Positions 8,829-17,483 of a DNA stretch of 64,000 bases are shown here, piece by piece; the stretch's first letter is position 1; the number at the start of each line of letters is the position of its first letter. The position numbers and the translations under genes are program-made. Origin of the DNA: Methanothrix harundinacea 6Ac (GTDB lineage: Archaea; Halobacteriota; Methanosarcinia; Methanotrichales; Methanotrichaceae); the NCBI RefSeq assembly GCF_000235565.1, contig NC_017527.1:1054001-1118000 (forward strand), read 5' to 3'. The notes beneath the pieces are model-generated. The model was not told where the DNA came from, searched no databases, and saw only the letters and a program-made list of their open reading frames with translations.

Positions 8829-11630
8829 ATGGATATCGATGAAAAGAACCGCTGGTATTCTCTCAGCATTGAAGATGTCTTCGAGCGGCTGGGATCGGGG
8901 GAGGGGGGCCTCACCACCCCCGAGGCGACGAGGAGGCTCCAGGATCACGGCCCAAACGAGCTCGAAGAGGGGAAGGGGGCGACCTGGCCTGAGATCCTCA
9001 TCTCCCAGATAAAAAACCCCATCATCATCGTCCTGGGGATAGCGGCAGTGATCTCCCTCCTCGCCGAGAAGAGGATAGACGCCGCCGTCATCTTCGCCGT
9101 CATCGTCCTCAACACCGCCCTGGGCTTCCTGAAGGAGTTCAAGGCCGAGGAGGCGATATCCGCCCTCATGTCCCACGCGGCCCCCGAGGCCGACGTCCTC
9201 CGGATCTTCGGCGGGGGCGGAGAGGGAGGAGAGGGAGGAGAGGGAGCCGGGGAAGGGTCCCGGGGGGAGAGCAGAAAGGTCAGGGTCAAGGCGAGGGAGA
9301 TCGTCGTCGGCGACATAATCCTGGTGGAGGCGGGCTCGAAGGTCCCCGCCGACGCGCGGATAATCGAGGCCGCAAACCTCGAGATCGACGAGTCGATGCT
9401 CACCGGCGAGTCGGTCCCCGCGAAGAAGTGCGTCGACTCGGAGATCTGTCGCAACCCCCCGGCTATGGGGACCCTGTCGGAGATGGAGATCGACAACACC
9501 ATCTTCGCGGGGACGATCGTCACCCGGGGGAGGGCGAAGGCCGTTGTCTTCGCGACGGGGATGGCGACGGATATGGGAAAGATCGCCGATATGCTGACCA
9601 AGACCAAGAAATCGGCGACGCCCTTGAAGAAGCGGACCCTGGACCTCGGCAGAAAGATCATGTTCCTCGCCATCCTCGCCGGCGGCCTCACCTTTGCCGT
9701 AGGGCTGTACCGGGGCTTTGATCTCATCGACGCCTTCCTCTTCACCCTGGCCATGACCGTCTCGGCGATCCCCGCCGCCCTTCCTGCGGCGATAACGGTG
9801 GCCCTGGCGGTGGGGGTCAGCCGGATGGCAAAGCGCCACGCCATCATGAGGAAGCTCGACGCCGTCGAGACCCTCGGCTCCGTCACCGCCATATGCACCG
9901 ACAAGACGGGGACCCTCACCACCAACCAGATGACGGTCCAGAGGATCTACCTCCCGGACCGGATCGTCTCGGTGACCGGGGCAGGGTTCAAGCCCGAGGG
10001 GAGCTTCGAGGTCGAAGGCTCGGAGCTGGACCCGAAGGAGGACGGGAGCCTTGCGACCTTCCTGCGGATCGCAGCCCTCTGCAACGACTCCAGCCTCAGT
10101 TCCAAGGAGGGGGACGACGGCGAGCGGTGGGAGATCCAGGGGGACCCGACGGAAGGGGCCCTCGTCGTCGCCGCCGCCAAGGCGGGGCTCGCCAAAGAGG
10201 ATCTGGAGGCGTCCTTCCCGAGGATCGACGAGATACCCTTCGATCCGGACAAAAGGTACATGGCCACGTTCAACGAGCGGGATGGCCGCGTCGAGGTCTG
10301 CCTGAAGGGGGCGCCGGAGACGGTCCTGGGGATCTCCTCGGCGATCGCCGTCGACGGCGAACCGAGAGATCTGACGGAGGCGGATAAGGAGAGGATCCTG
10401 GATATGAGCTCCCAGATGGCGGCCGACGCCCTGAGGGTCCTGGGGTTCGCCACCAAGACGATTGGGAAGGAGGAGGTGGCCGGTTTCAAAGAGGCCGGAC
10501 CCTCCGGCCTGATCTTTTCGGGGCTCTCCGGAATGATGGACCCCCCCAGGCCCGAGGCGATAGAGGCGATCGCCCTGGCGAAGAAGGCGGGGATCAAGGT
10601 CGTCATGGCCACCGGAGACCACAAGATAACGGCGGAGGCGATCGCCCGGGAGATGGGGATCGTCGAAGGCGATTCGAGAGCTTTTGCCGGCTCCGACCTC
10701 GACGGTATGGACGATTCCGAGCTGGACGCGGCGATGGAGGATGCCGCCGTCTTCGCCCGGGTCTCCCCCGAGCATAAGCACAGGATCGTCGAGTCCCTGA
10801 GGCGGAAAGGGCACATCGTCGCCATGACCGGGGACGGCGTCAACGACGCTCCGGCCCTGAAGGTCGCCGAGATCGGGATCGCCATGGGGATCACGGGGAC
10901 CGACGTCACCAAGGAGACGGCCGACATGATCCTCACCGACGACAACTTCCAGAGCATCGTCAACGCCGTCGAGGAGGGGCGGGTGATCTTCCAGAACATA
11001 AGGAAGGTCGTCCGGTATCTGATCAACACCAGCGCCGGGGAGGTCCTCGCCATAACGGCCTCCCTCCTCTTCCTCGCCTTGAACGTCCTCATCTTCACCC
11101 CCGTTCAGATCCTCTGGGTGAACCTGGTGACCGACGGGATCCTCGTCGTGAACCTCGCCATGGAGCCGAAGGAGAGGGACGTGATGGACCAGCCCCCCAG
11201 GGACCCCGCAGAGAAGATCATCAACCGGGATATCGTCCTAAATACCCTCTTCATCGCCCTCATCATGGCGGTGGGGACCCTCTTTGTATTCACCCGGGAG
11301 TGGAACAACGGAGACCTGATCCGGGCCCAGACGATGGGTTTCATCACCATGGCGATGTTCCAGGTCTTCAACGCCCTCAACTGCAGGTCCAGGACCCAGT
11401 CGGTCTTCAGCCTGGGGCTATTCAGCAACAGAAACCTGATGGTGGCGATATTCGCCTCCGTGGTGCTCCAGCTCCTGGCAACAGAGCTCTCCTTCTTCAA
11501 CGCGGCCCTGGGGTCTGTCTCCCTCTCGCTGACGGACTGGATCACCATGGTGGCGGTCGCCGCCACCGTCCTCATCGGAGAGGAGATCAGAAAGATGGTG
11601 GCGAAGAGGAGGGCGGGGGGTCCGTCTTAG
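8829..11630 (+). CDS. P-type cation-transporting ATPase (P2-like)
   Basis: A 933-aa membrane pump. It has the N-terminal cation-ATPase domain, the A-domain motif LTGES, phosphorylation motif DKTGTLT (Asp near residue 358), KGAPE in the N domain, hinge GDGVNDAP and a C-terminal block of hydrophobic segments. Layout matches SERCA/PMR1-type calcium pumps. M5 keeps N and E (YLINTSAGEV) and M6 keeps N and D (WVNLVTDG), but M4 reads IPAALP where calcium pumps have IPEGLP, so the acidic M4 ligand is missing and the ion is uncertain. A Gly/Glu-rich insert of about 20 residues sits near residues 126-146. A TATA-like TTTATAG lies about 25 bases upstream. Confidence 0.88.
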   Translation: MDIDEKNRWYSLSIEDVFERLGSGEGGLTTPEATRRLQDHGPNELEEGKGATWPEILISQIKNPIIIVLGIAAVISLLAEKRIDAAVIFAVIVLNTALGFLKEFKAEEAISALMSHAAPEADVLRIFGGGGEGGEGGEGAGEGSRGESRKVRVKAREIVVGDIILVEAGSKVPADARIIEAANLEIDESMLTGESVPAKKCVDSEICRNPPAMGTLSEMEIDNTIFAGTIVTRGRAKAVVFATGMATDMGKIADMLTKTKKSATPLKKRTLDLGRKIMFLAILAGGLTFAVGLYRGFDLIDAFLFTLAMTVSAIPAALPAAITVALAVGVSRMAKRHAIMRKLDAVETLGSVTAICTDKTGTLTTNQMTVQRIYLPDRIVSVTGAGFKPEGSFEVEGSELDPKEDGSLATFLRIAALCNDSSLSSKEGDDGERWEIQGDPTEGALVVAAAKAGLAKEDLEASFPRIDEIPFDPDKRYMATFNERDGRVEVCLKGAPETVLGISSAIAVDGEPRDLTEADKERILDMSSQMAADALRVLGFATKTIGKEEVAGFKEAGPSGLIFSGLSGMMDPPRPEAIEAIALAKKAGIKVVMATGDHKITAEAIAREMGIVEGDSRAFAGSDLDGMDDSELDAAMEDAAVFARVSPEHKHRIVESLRRKGHIVAMTGDGVNDAPALKVAEIGIAMGITGTDVTKETADMILTDDNFQSIVNAVEEGRVIFQNIRKVVRYLINTSAGEVLAITASLLFLALNVLIFTPVQILWVNLVTDGILVVNLAMEPKERDVMDQPPRDPAEKIINRDIVLNTLFIALIMAVGTLFVFTREWNNGDLIRAQTMGFITMAMFQVFNALNCRSRTQSVFSLGLFSNRNLMVAIFASVVLQLLATELSFFNAALGSVSLSLTDWITMVAVAATVLIGEEIRKMVAKRRAGGPS

Positions 11631-11782
11631 GCCCCCTCCCGTCCGGGGCTGGAAAGGCGGGGGAGACGTGGATCTGTAAGATCTCGGGGATCTATAGAAA
11701 AATATTTTTCCCTATGGCGACGGCATAGGGGGGTCAGCTATTTATCCTCTCCCCCCCTAAGCGCCCCTGACATGGAGGGAGT

Positions 11783-12763
11783 TTGACGGAAGATGGGATC
11801 TTCGGGGACCTGGGGATAACCCCCTTTCGGAGGCGTGTCAGCAGCGGTAGGCCCGCGCCGCACCTATCCCTCAGGTTCGACTCCCACCTCTTCTCGATAG
11901 ACACCAGCCGCTCTCCGAAGGGCTCCGTCCAGCCCGACGCCTACCTCATAACCCACGCCCACAGCGACCACTACGGCAAGTCGGCGATGATCTCGCCGGA
12001 GGCGGTGGCGTCCCGGGAGACGGCCCGAGCCCTGGAGATCAGGCACGGCCGGAGGTACGAGGGGAGGACCTTTCCGGTCGGAGGAAGCATCCTCGTCGAC
12101 GACCTGGAGGTTGTAACCTACTCCACCGGCCACACCATCGGCTCCGTCGCCTTCGGGTGGGAGACGGATCTGGGGGTTCGGGTTCTCGTCACCGGGGACG
12201 TCAAGAACTACGAGAACCTCCCCAAATGCGACCTCCTGGTGACGGAGGCGAACTACGGCGACCCCTGGGACCCTGCCTGCCGGTTCGAGGACGACATCGT
12301 CGGCTTCGGCGACGCCGTCGATGCCGGCTCCACCTTCGGAGCCTACGCCTTCGGCAAGGCCCAGAGGGCCGTATCCCTCATCCGGGCCCTCGGCTGCAAG
12401 GACCCCATCGGGATGGACGGAAAGAGCCTCGCCCTCACCCGGGAGCTCCTCCCCGGCTTCGGCCCCTTCTCGCCGGCGGAGGAGAACGGGACGGACCTGA
12501 ACGTCGTAACCCCCTGGGAGCTCTCCACCATCAGGTCGAAGAGGAAGTACGTCCTCACCGGGAGGAGCGACCTCCCCTTCGCCCAGATCCGGATCAGCGA
12601 TCATCTCGACTTCAAGGGGCTGATGAGGATGGTGGAGCGGATCTCCCCGAAGGCAGCCCTAGTTTACCACCCCGAGGGGAGGAGGGCGAACATGATGGCC
12701 CACCACCTCCGGGAGCTGGGGATGGCCTCGATCTCCGTCAGCGAGATCGAGGACTCTTTTTAG
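11783..12763 (+). CDS. Metallo-beta-lactamase-fold exonuclease-like protein
   Basis: A 326-aa protein with the MBL zinc motif THAHSDHYG near residue 57, the later TGHTIGS histidine, and TGDVK. A segment QRAVSLIRALG followed by VLTGRSD and HLDFKGL matches the beta-CASP-like arrangement of archaeal mRNA 3'-processing-like MBL proteins. The likely start is TTG at 11783, with GGAGGG at 11774; an ATG at 11772 meets a stop after four codons. Nuclease activity is inferred from fold only. Confidence 0.8.
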   Translation: MTEDGIFGDLGITPFRRRVSSGRPAPHLSLRFDSHLFSIDTSRSPKGSVQPDAYLITHAHSDHYGKSAMISPEAVASRETARALEIRHGRRYEGRTFPVGGSILVDDLEVVTYSTGHTIGSVAFGWETDLGVRVLVTGDVKNYENLPKCDLLVTEANYGDPWDPACRFEDDIVGFGDAVDAGSTFGAYAFGKAQRAVSLIRALGCKDPIGMDGKSLALTRELLPGFGPFSPAEENGTDLNVVTPWELSTIRSKRKYVLTGRSDLPFAQIRISDHLDFKGLMRMVERISPKAALVYHPEGRRANMMAHHLRELGMASISVSEIEDSF

Positions 12764-12842
12764 GCCGTCCCGAGGCGCAGGATCGCGGCTTTCATCAGAC
12801 ATCTAGAGAATGTGCCGGTTCATAGTCAGCTCCTTCGAGAGA

Positions 12843-14105
12843 TCACAGGTAGTAAATCAAAAGCGGCACCATCAGAACCCCCATGGCGTGGGTCTTCCTC
12901 ACCCCCGCGAAGGGGGCGACGAGGCCGACGACCGTCGAGACGAGGTAGATGAAGAGGCCGAAGGGGCCGGTGAAGGCGTAGGTGAGGGCGGTGAGGAGGG
13001 CGAGGATGGCGATGCAGAGCCTCCCGTAGTCGAGCCTTCTCACGACCTTCGCCGCCGCCCTCCCCGCCGCGAGGGTGGCGAGGTATGAGAGGATCGATAC
13101 GAAGACCGCGACCGTCACCATGAAGAGGAGGAGCCTGCGGTCCAGCTCCACCAGCTCCTGGATGGCGACGGCGGCCCCGGACCGGGGCCGCCCCACCACC
13201 AGGAGCGCCACCATGGTGAGGAGGGCGTTCGCGGTGTTCACCCCCGATACGGAGACGAGAAACTCCCGGCCGGACCAGTCCGACCCGAACCTGGTGGCGA
13301 CGGTCGCCACCGCGGGGGTCACCCCCGGAACCCAGGCCACCACCGACCCCGCGAGCCCCCCGAAGAAGGCGGCCTTGGTGATCGTCCTCGCCGGCATCCC
13401 AAACCCCGTCTCCCTCTGGTCGGGGACCTCCGCCCGGGATCCGAGGCTGATCAGGAGGATCGAGGCGCCGAAGAGCCCTCCCAGCAGGGGCATCAGGACC
13501 TCCGGCCGGAACCCCAGGGGCGACTGGGCGAGGTCCTGGTGGGCGAAGGCGAAGGTTCCGAGGAGGCCGCTCGTCAGGAAGAGGACGAGGGCGATGAGCT
13601 TGTACTTGAGGGGGGCGAGGGACCCCTGCCCCTCGATCACCTCTCCCCGCTCCGTCAGGATCGTGACGGCGGCTATCGCCAGGAGGACGAGGCCGACGTG
13701 GTCCATGAAGGTCTCGTAGAACCTGCCGAAGAGGAGGGATAGGGGGACGATCAGAAGCAGGGCCACCAGGATCGAGGAGGCGCTCCCGAGGGCCGAGAGG
13801 CGGATCGCCTCGATCCCCTTCCCCTCGAGCATCATCTCGTGGCCGGGAAGGACGGCCAGGGCGGTATCGGCGTCGGGAGCACCAATGAATATCGATGGCA
13901 CTATGTCGAGGAAGGTGTGGGCGACGGACGCCGCCAGAATCGCCGTCGCGAGGTCGAGGGGTTCCAGCCCCAGGCTGAGGAAGGCGGGAGAGAGGGCCAG
14001 GAGAAGTGCTGCAAAGTTATTTGAATGAATGCCCGGGGTAAGGCCGCTGAAGATCCCGAATAGAAGGCCGAAAAAGACCGATGAGATGAGGATAATATCT
14101 ACCAT
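12843..14105 (-). CDS. TctA-like membrane permease
   Basis: A 420-aa, strongly hydrophobic protein with about ten membrane segments. The opening GIFSGLTPGIHSNNFAALL and the VPSIFIGAPDADTALAVLPGHEM stretch match the tripartite tricarboxylate transporter large subunit (TctA/DUF112) in its archaeal form. No periplasmic binding TctC or small TctB gene accompanies it, which is usual in archaea; the substrate is unknown. On the minus strand a TATA-like TTTTTATAT about 30 bases before the ATG suggests a leaderless mRNA. Confidence 0.82.
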   Translation of the reverse strand: MVDIILISSVFFGLLFGIFSGLTPGIHSNNFAALLLALSPAFLSLGLEPLDLATAILAASVAHTFLDIVPSIFIGAPDADTALAVLPGHEMMLEGKGIEAIRLSALGSASSILVALLLIVPLSLLFGRFYETFMDHVGLVLLAIAAVTILTERGEVIEGQGSLAPLKYKLIALVLFLTSGLLGTFAFAHQDLAQSPLGFRPEVLMPLLGGLFGASILLISLGSRAEVPDQRETGFGMPARTITKAAFFGGLAGSVVAWVPGVTPAVATVATRFGSDWSGREFLVSVSGVNTANALLTMVALLVVGRPRSGAAVAIQELVELDRRLLLFMVTVAVFVSILSYLATLAAGRAAAKVVRRLDYGRLCIAILALLTALTYAFTGPFGLFIYLVSTVVGLVAPFAGVRKTHAMGVLMVPLLIYYL

Positions 14106-14208
14106 TTTATTAGGGAGTAGTTGCTGCCTGAATATAAAAAAGTTTCTGTTAAGCCCCGAAAGATGGCCCGATCGGCGGAGGGGCCGGGCCGCCGGGGTCG
14201 TGAAAACC

Positions 14209-14218
14209 CTTAAATACT
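14209..14218 (+). promoter_or_regulatory. TATA box of the L18e ribosomal operon
   Basis: CTTAAATACT lies about 26 bases before the first base of the leader's outer stem (14241). The transcript is therefore predicted to begin almost exactly at the start of the folded leader described next. Confidence 0.55.
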
Positions 14219-14238
14219 CTTAATCAGGTGGTTGTAGC

Positions 14239-14346
14239 GATCCGCAGAGGGAGCGGAAGCCCGCCCCTCTCTGGCGCAGGGACCCGAAGGTCCGAACGCG
14301 CCCCAGGGCGCGTGAGTCGGCCCCCGGCGAGGGGGCTATGCGGAGG
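14239..14346 (+). ncRNA. Multi-hairpin structured leader of the L18e operon
   Basis: The untranslated leader folds by eye into a closed multibranch structure. An outer stem pairs TCCGCA (14241-14246) with TGCGGA (14339-14344), which overlaps the GGAGG ribosome-binding site of rpl18e. Inside lie four hairpins: GAGGG/CCCTC with inner GCGG/CCGC (14247-14269), GGACC/GGTCC with a CGAA loop (14280-14293), CGCGCC/GGCGCG (14297-14312) and GCCCCC/GGGGGC (14320-14336). It is not a tRNA. Such a leader could bind a ribosomal protein of the operon and sequester the start region. I know no described family matching it. Confidence 0.6.
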
Positions 14347-14352
14347 ATTGAT

Positions 14353-14715
14353 ATGAAGAAGGTCAAGAAGACAAACCCGGGATTGGTCACCCTCATCGAC
14401 GATCTCAAGGCCGCCACCCGGAACGACGGGTCGGCGATCTGGCGCGACGTGGCCAAGAGGCTGGAGAAGCCGAGGCGGAACTACGCCGCAGTAAACGTCA
14501 GCAAGATAAACAGGCATACCGCCCCCGACGACCTGGTCCTCGTGGCGGGGAAGGTCCTGGGGACCGGCGATCTCGATCACAAGGTGACGGTGGCCGCCCT
14601 CCAGTTCAGCGAGCAGGCCGCGTCGAAGATAAAGTCGGCCGGTGGCGAATGTCTCAGGATAGATGAGCTGGCCGATAAACACCCGAAGGGTTCCGGCATA
14701 ATTATTTTAAGGTGA
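14353..14715 (+). CDS. rpl18e: 50S ribosomal protein L18e
   Basis: A 120-aa protein with the L18e pattern: an N-terminal helix with NPGLVTLI, then [16 protein letters not shown] and the late DHKVTVAAL strand. It is the archaeal/eukaryotic relative of bacterial L15. I chose ATG 14353, preceded by GGAGG at 14342-14346; the in-frame ATG at 14338 lies inside the leader stem. First gene of the operon L18e-L13-S9-RpoN-(tRNA-Pro)-RpoK-S2, a conserved archaeal order. Confidence 0.95.
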   Translation: MKKVKKTNPGLVTLIDDLKAATRNDGSAIWRDVAKRLEKPRRNYAAVNVSKINRHTAPDDLVLVAGKVLGTGDLDHKVTVAALQFSEQAASKIKSAGGECLRIDELADKHPKGSGIIILR

Positions 14716-14719
14716 TCTG

Positions 14720-15136
14720 ATGATTATTGACGCATCTGGGATGATCCTGGGACGTCTGGCCAGCCTCGCCGCTTCAGAGCTCCTCGCAGGAGAGGAGATA
14801 GCGATCGTCAACGCCGAGAAGGCCATAATCTCAGGTCGGCGAGAGACCATCTACCGGGAGTACGAGGAGATGAAGAACAAGGGCTCCACCGAGAAGGGGC
14901 CTCACTATCCCAAGCGGCCCGAGAGGATCCTGAAGAGGACGGTCCGCGGCATGCTCCCCCACAAGACGAAGCGCGGCCGGGACGCCATGTCCAGGCTCAG
15001 GATTTATGTAGGAGTCCCTCCCGAGCTGAAGGGGATGGAGATGGAGCGGCCGGAGGCTGCGAAGATGACGCGCCTGGGCACCGGGAAGTATGTGGAACTT
15101 GGCGACGTAAGCCGGATGTTCGGATCAAAATTCTGA
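14720..15136 (+). CDS. rpl13: 50S ribosomal protein L13
   Basis: A 138-aa archaeal L13. Motifs: [14 protein letters not shown] at the start, the ISGRRE turn, then [12 protein letters not shown] and the [15 protein letters not shown] stretch that contacts 23S rRNA. It starts 4 bases after the L18e stop, so translation is coupled. Confidence 0.96.
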   Translation: MIIDASGMILGRLASLAASELLAGEEIAIVNAEKAIISGRRETIYREYEEMKNKGSTEKGPHYPKRPERILKRTVRGMLPHKTKRGRDAMSRLRIYVGVPPELKGMEMERPEAAKMTRLGTGKYVELGDVSRMFGSKF

Positions 15137-15145
15137 GGGTTCAGC

Positions 15146-15544
15146 ATGAAGATAACCAACTCATCGGGTAAAAACAGAACGGCGATCGCCAGGGCCACCC
15201 TGACGGAGGGGAAGGGCAGAGTCAGGATCAACAGCAAACCCCTGGAGATCTTTGAGCCCGAGCTCGTCAGGCAGAAGATCATGGAGCCCGTGATGATCGC
15301 CCAGGAGAAGGCCTCGGGGCTCGACATCGACGTCAAGGTCCGCGGAGGCGGGTTCATGGGTCAGGCTGCTGCCGTCCGGACCGCCATCGCCCGCGGGATC
15401 GTGGAGTGGACCGGAGACACCGCCCTCAAGGAGGCCTACATGGAGTACGACAGGTCTCTTCTGGTCAACGACCACCGGCAGAAGGAGCGGAAGAAGGTCG
15501 GCGGCCCCGGTGCAAGAGCCAAGTATCAGAAGTCTTACAGGTGA
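15146..15544 (+). CDS. rps9: 30S ribosomal protein S9
   Basis: A 132-aa S9. It has the [13 protein letters not shown] opening, [18 protein letters not shown] and the basic C-terminal tail [14 protein letters not shown] that reaches the P-site tRNA. It starts 9 bases after rpl13 in the same operon. Confidence 0.96.
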   Translation: MKITNSSGKNRTAIARATLTEGKGRVRINSKPLEIFEPELVRQKIMEPVMIAQEKASGLDIDVKVRGGGFMGQAAAVRTAIARGIVEWTGDTALKEAYMEYDRSLLVNDHRQKERKKVGGPGARAKYQKSYR

Positions 15545-15550
15545 GCTAGC

Positions 15551-15736
15551 TTGATCCCTGTACGATGTTTCACCTGTGGAAACGTCATCTCTGATGTATG
15601 GGAGGAGTACAAGGAGCGCACCAAGTCTGAGCCACCGGGGAAGGTGATGGACGATCTGGGCATCGAAAGCTACTGCTGTCGTCGCATGCTCCTGACCCAC
15701 GTGGAGATCGTTGACGTGCTTCGGCGGTATCAGTAA
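15551..15736 (+). CDS. rpoN: DNA-directed RNA polymerase subunit N
   Basis: A 61-aa subunit, the homologue of eukaryotic Rpb10. The zinc ligands are visible as CFTCG near the start and CCRRM near residue 44. It begins at TTG 6 bases after the S9 stop. This small protein helps hold the RpoD/RpoL platform of the archaeal polymerase. The tRNA-Pro gene follows directly. Confidence 0.95.
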   Translation: MIPVRCFTCGNVISDVWEEYKERTKSEPPGKVMDDLGIESYCCRRMLLTHVEIVDVLRRYQ

Positions 15737-15743
15737 AAGGCGT

Positions 15744-15821
15744 GGGGTTGTGGGGTAGCCTGGTCCATCCCTCGGCGTTCGGGACGCCGTAACCTGAGTT
15801 CGAATCTCAGCAACCCCACCA
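15744..15821 (+). tRNA. tRNA-Pro (CGG anticodon)
   Basis: A full cloverleaf: acceptor GGGGTTG/CAACCCC, anticodon stem CGGCG/CGCCG around loop TTCGGGA (anticodon CGG), T arm CTGAG-TTCGAAT-CTCAG, discriminator A and an encoded CCA end. No intron. It sits between rpoN and rpoK on the same strand, so it is probably cut out of the operon transcript. Confidence 0.95.
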
Positions 15822-15846
15822 CTTGCCTTTCTTTTGAGGTGGCCAC

Positions 15847-16044
15847 TTGACGGATTCGATGGATGAAGAATATACGCGATACGAACGCGCGAGAATTGTG
15901 GGGGCTCGAGCTTTACAGATCCTGATGGGCGCCCCGGTATTGATCAAGACCGAGTCCATAGACCCCCTCGAAATCGCCCTGGAAGAGATGAGATTGGGAT
16001 TTGTTCCCATCACCGTTAAACGGGATCGCAGAACCTCTAGGTAG
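15847..16044 (+). CDS. rpoK: DNA-directed RNA polymerase subunit K
   Basis: A 65-aa subunit, homologue of Rpb6/omega. The core [16 protein letters not shown] and the following PLEIALEEM helix are diagnostic. The start is TTG at 15847; an ATG 12 bases later (15859) is an alternative. It follows tRNA-Pro and abuts rps2. Confidence 0.93.
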   Translation: MTDSMDEEYTRYERARIVGARALQILMGAPVLIKTESIDPLEIALEEMRLGFVPITVKRDRRTSR

Positions 16045-16053
16045 GTGACATTT

Positions 16054-16671
16054 TTGGAAGATGAAGTCATAACACCAGCTGAAGATTATGAGACCCTCAT
16101 CCCCATAGACGAGTATCTAGCCGCGGGGATCCACATAGGGACTCAGCAGAAGACCAAGAGCATGATGGACTACATATACAGAGTCAGGACCGACGGCCTC
16201 TACGTCCTCGACGTCCAGGCGACGGACAAGAGGATCAGGCTTGCGGCCAAGTTCCTGGCCAAGTACGACCCCTCCAAGATCCTGGTCGTCTCGGCGAGGC
16301 AGTACGGCCAGAGGCCGGCCACCATGTTCTCCAAGGCCGTAGGCTCCAAGGCCATCGTCGGAAGGTTCATACCCAACACCATGACCAACCCCACCTTCTA
16401 CGACTACGTCGAGCCGGACGTGGTGGTGGTGACCGACCCCGCCGGCGACAGCCAGGCGATCAACGAGGCGATCGACGTGGGGATTCCGGTCGTTGCCTTA
16501 TGCGACACCAACAACCTCACCTCCAACGTCGATCTGGTGATCCCCACCAACAACAAAGGCCGGAAGGCCCTGACCCTCATCTACTGGCTCCTGGCCAAAG
16601 AGGTCCTCAAGGAGAGGGGAGAGGAAGATAGGTTCAGGTACTCGGTCTCGGACTTCGAGATGGAGTTCTGA
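16054..16671 (+). CDS. rps2: 30S ribosomal protein S2
   Basis: A 205-aa archaeal S2. Motifs: [28 protein letters not shown], the [11 protein letters not shown] stretch and late VALCDTNN. I prefer TTG at 16054, which has AGGTGA 6 bases upstream; an in-frame GTG at 16045 directly follows the rpoK stop and would add three residues. Confidence 0.95.
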   Translation: MEDEVITPAEDYETLIPIDEYLAAGIHIGTQQKTKSMMDYIYRVRTDGLYVLDVQATDKRIRLAAKFLAKYDPSKILVVSARQYGQRPATMFSKAVGSKAIVGRFIPNTMTNPTFYDYVEPDVVVVTDPAGDSQAINEAIDVGIPVVALCDTNNLTSNVDLVIPTNNKGRKALTLIYWLLAKEVLKERGEEDRFRYSVSDFEMEF

Positions 16672-16674
16672 TCG

Positions 16675-17472
16675 ATGAGACGCCCCGCAGTGGCAGGCCA
16701 GTTCTACCCCCTTCAGCCCCAGAAGCTGCTGGAGGAGCTGAAGGCCGCCTTCAGCGGAGCCTCCGGCGGAGAGCCCCTCCCCATCCGGGGCGCCGTCGTA
16801 CCCCATGCCGGCTACATCTATTCAGGAGCCGTGGCCGCTGAGGTCTATGGGAGGCTCCCCGAGAGGGAGACCTTCGTCCTGATAGGCCCGAACCACCACG
16901 GCCTCGGCCTTCCCGTAGCCATCTCTCGGGATTCGTGGATGACCCCCCTTGGGACCGTCGAATCCGACGTCGAGCTGGCGGACGCCCTGGCTGGGAGCAT
17001 CCTCGAGGTGGACGAGTCCGCCCACCTCTATGAGCACTCCCTCGAGGTCCAGATACCGTTCCTCCAGGCGAGGTTCTCGGGGTTCAAGATCCTCCCGATA
17101 GCCATGGGGCTCCAGGACGAGGAGACGGCGGTCGAAGTCGGGGAGGCGGTCGGCGAGGCGGCGAAGTCCCTCGGCCGGGACTGCACCATCATCGCCAGCA
17201 GCGACTTCACCCATTACGAGCCCCAGGAGGAGGCGAGGAGGAAGGACGCTCAGGCGATCGAGGCGATCCTGAGGATGGACGTCCCCTCCGTCTATAGGGC
17301 CGTCTACGGCCAAAACCTCACCGCCTGCGGCTACGGCCCGATATCGGCTACCATCACCGCTGCGAGGATCCTGGGCGCCGAGACCGGCAAGCTTCTCCGC
17401 TACTCCACCAGCGGCGACGTCCTCGGGGATTATAGCCAGGTGGTGGGCTACGGGGCGATAGCCTTCGTCTAG
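16675..17472 (+). CDS. MEMO1 family protein
   Basis: A 265-aa MEMO protein: RRPAVAGQFYP at the start, the VPHAGYIYSG motif, GPNHHG, EHSLEVQIPF and SSDFTHYE, which carry the conserved metal-site histidines of the class III extradiol dioxygenase-like fold. Its biochemical role in archaea is unknown. It lies 3 bases after rps2 and directly before the mevalonate genes, a recurrent archaeal arrangement. Confidence 0.93.
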   Translation: MRRPAVAGQFYPLQPQKLLEELKAAFSGASGGEPLPIRGAVVPHAGYIYSGAVAAEVYGRLPERETFVLIGPNHHGLGLPVAISRDSWMTPLGTVESDVELADALAGSILEVDESAHLYEHSLEVQIPFLQARFSGFKILPIAMGLQDEETAVEVGEAVGEAAKSLGRDCTIIASSDFTHYEPQEEARRKDAQAIEAILRMDVPSVYRAVYGQNLTACGYGPISATITAARILGAETGKLLRYSTSGDVLGDYSQVVGYGAIAFV

Positions 17473-17483
17473 GAGGCGATGAA

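Noticed and set aside
9208-9260. GGAGAG tandem as a CRISPR or regulatory repeat
   Set aside because: It is in frame within the P-type ATPase and encodes a Gly/Glu-rich loop.
14239-14346. tRNA or tRNA-Leu-like gene in the L18e leader
   Set aside because: No T-loop TTCGAAT or acceptor complement is present; the hairpins fit only a leader structure.
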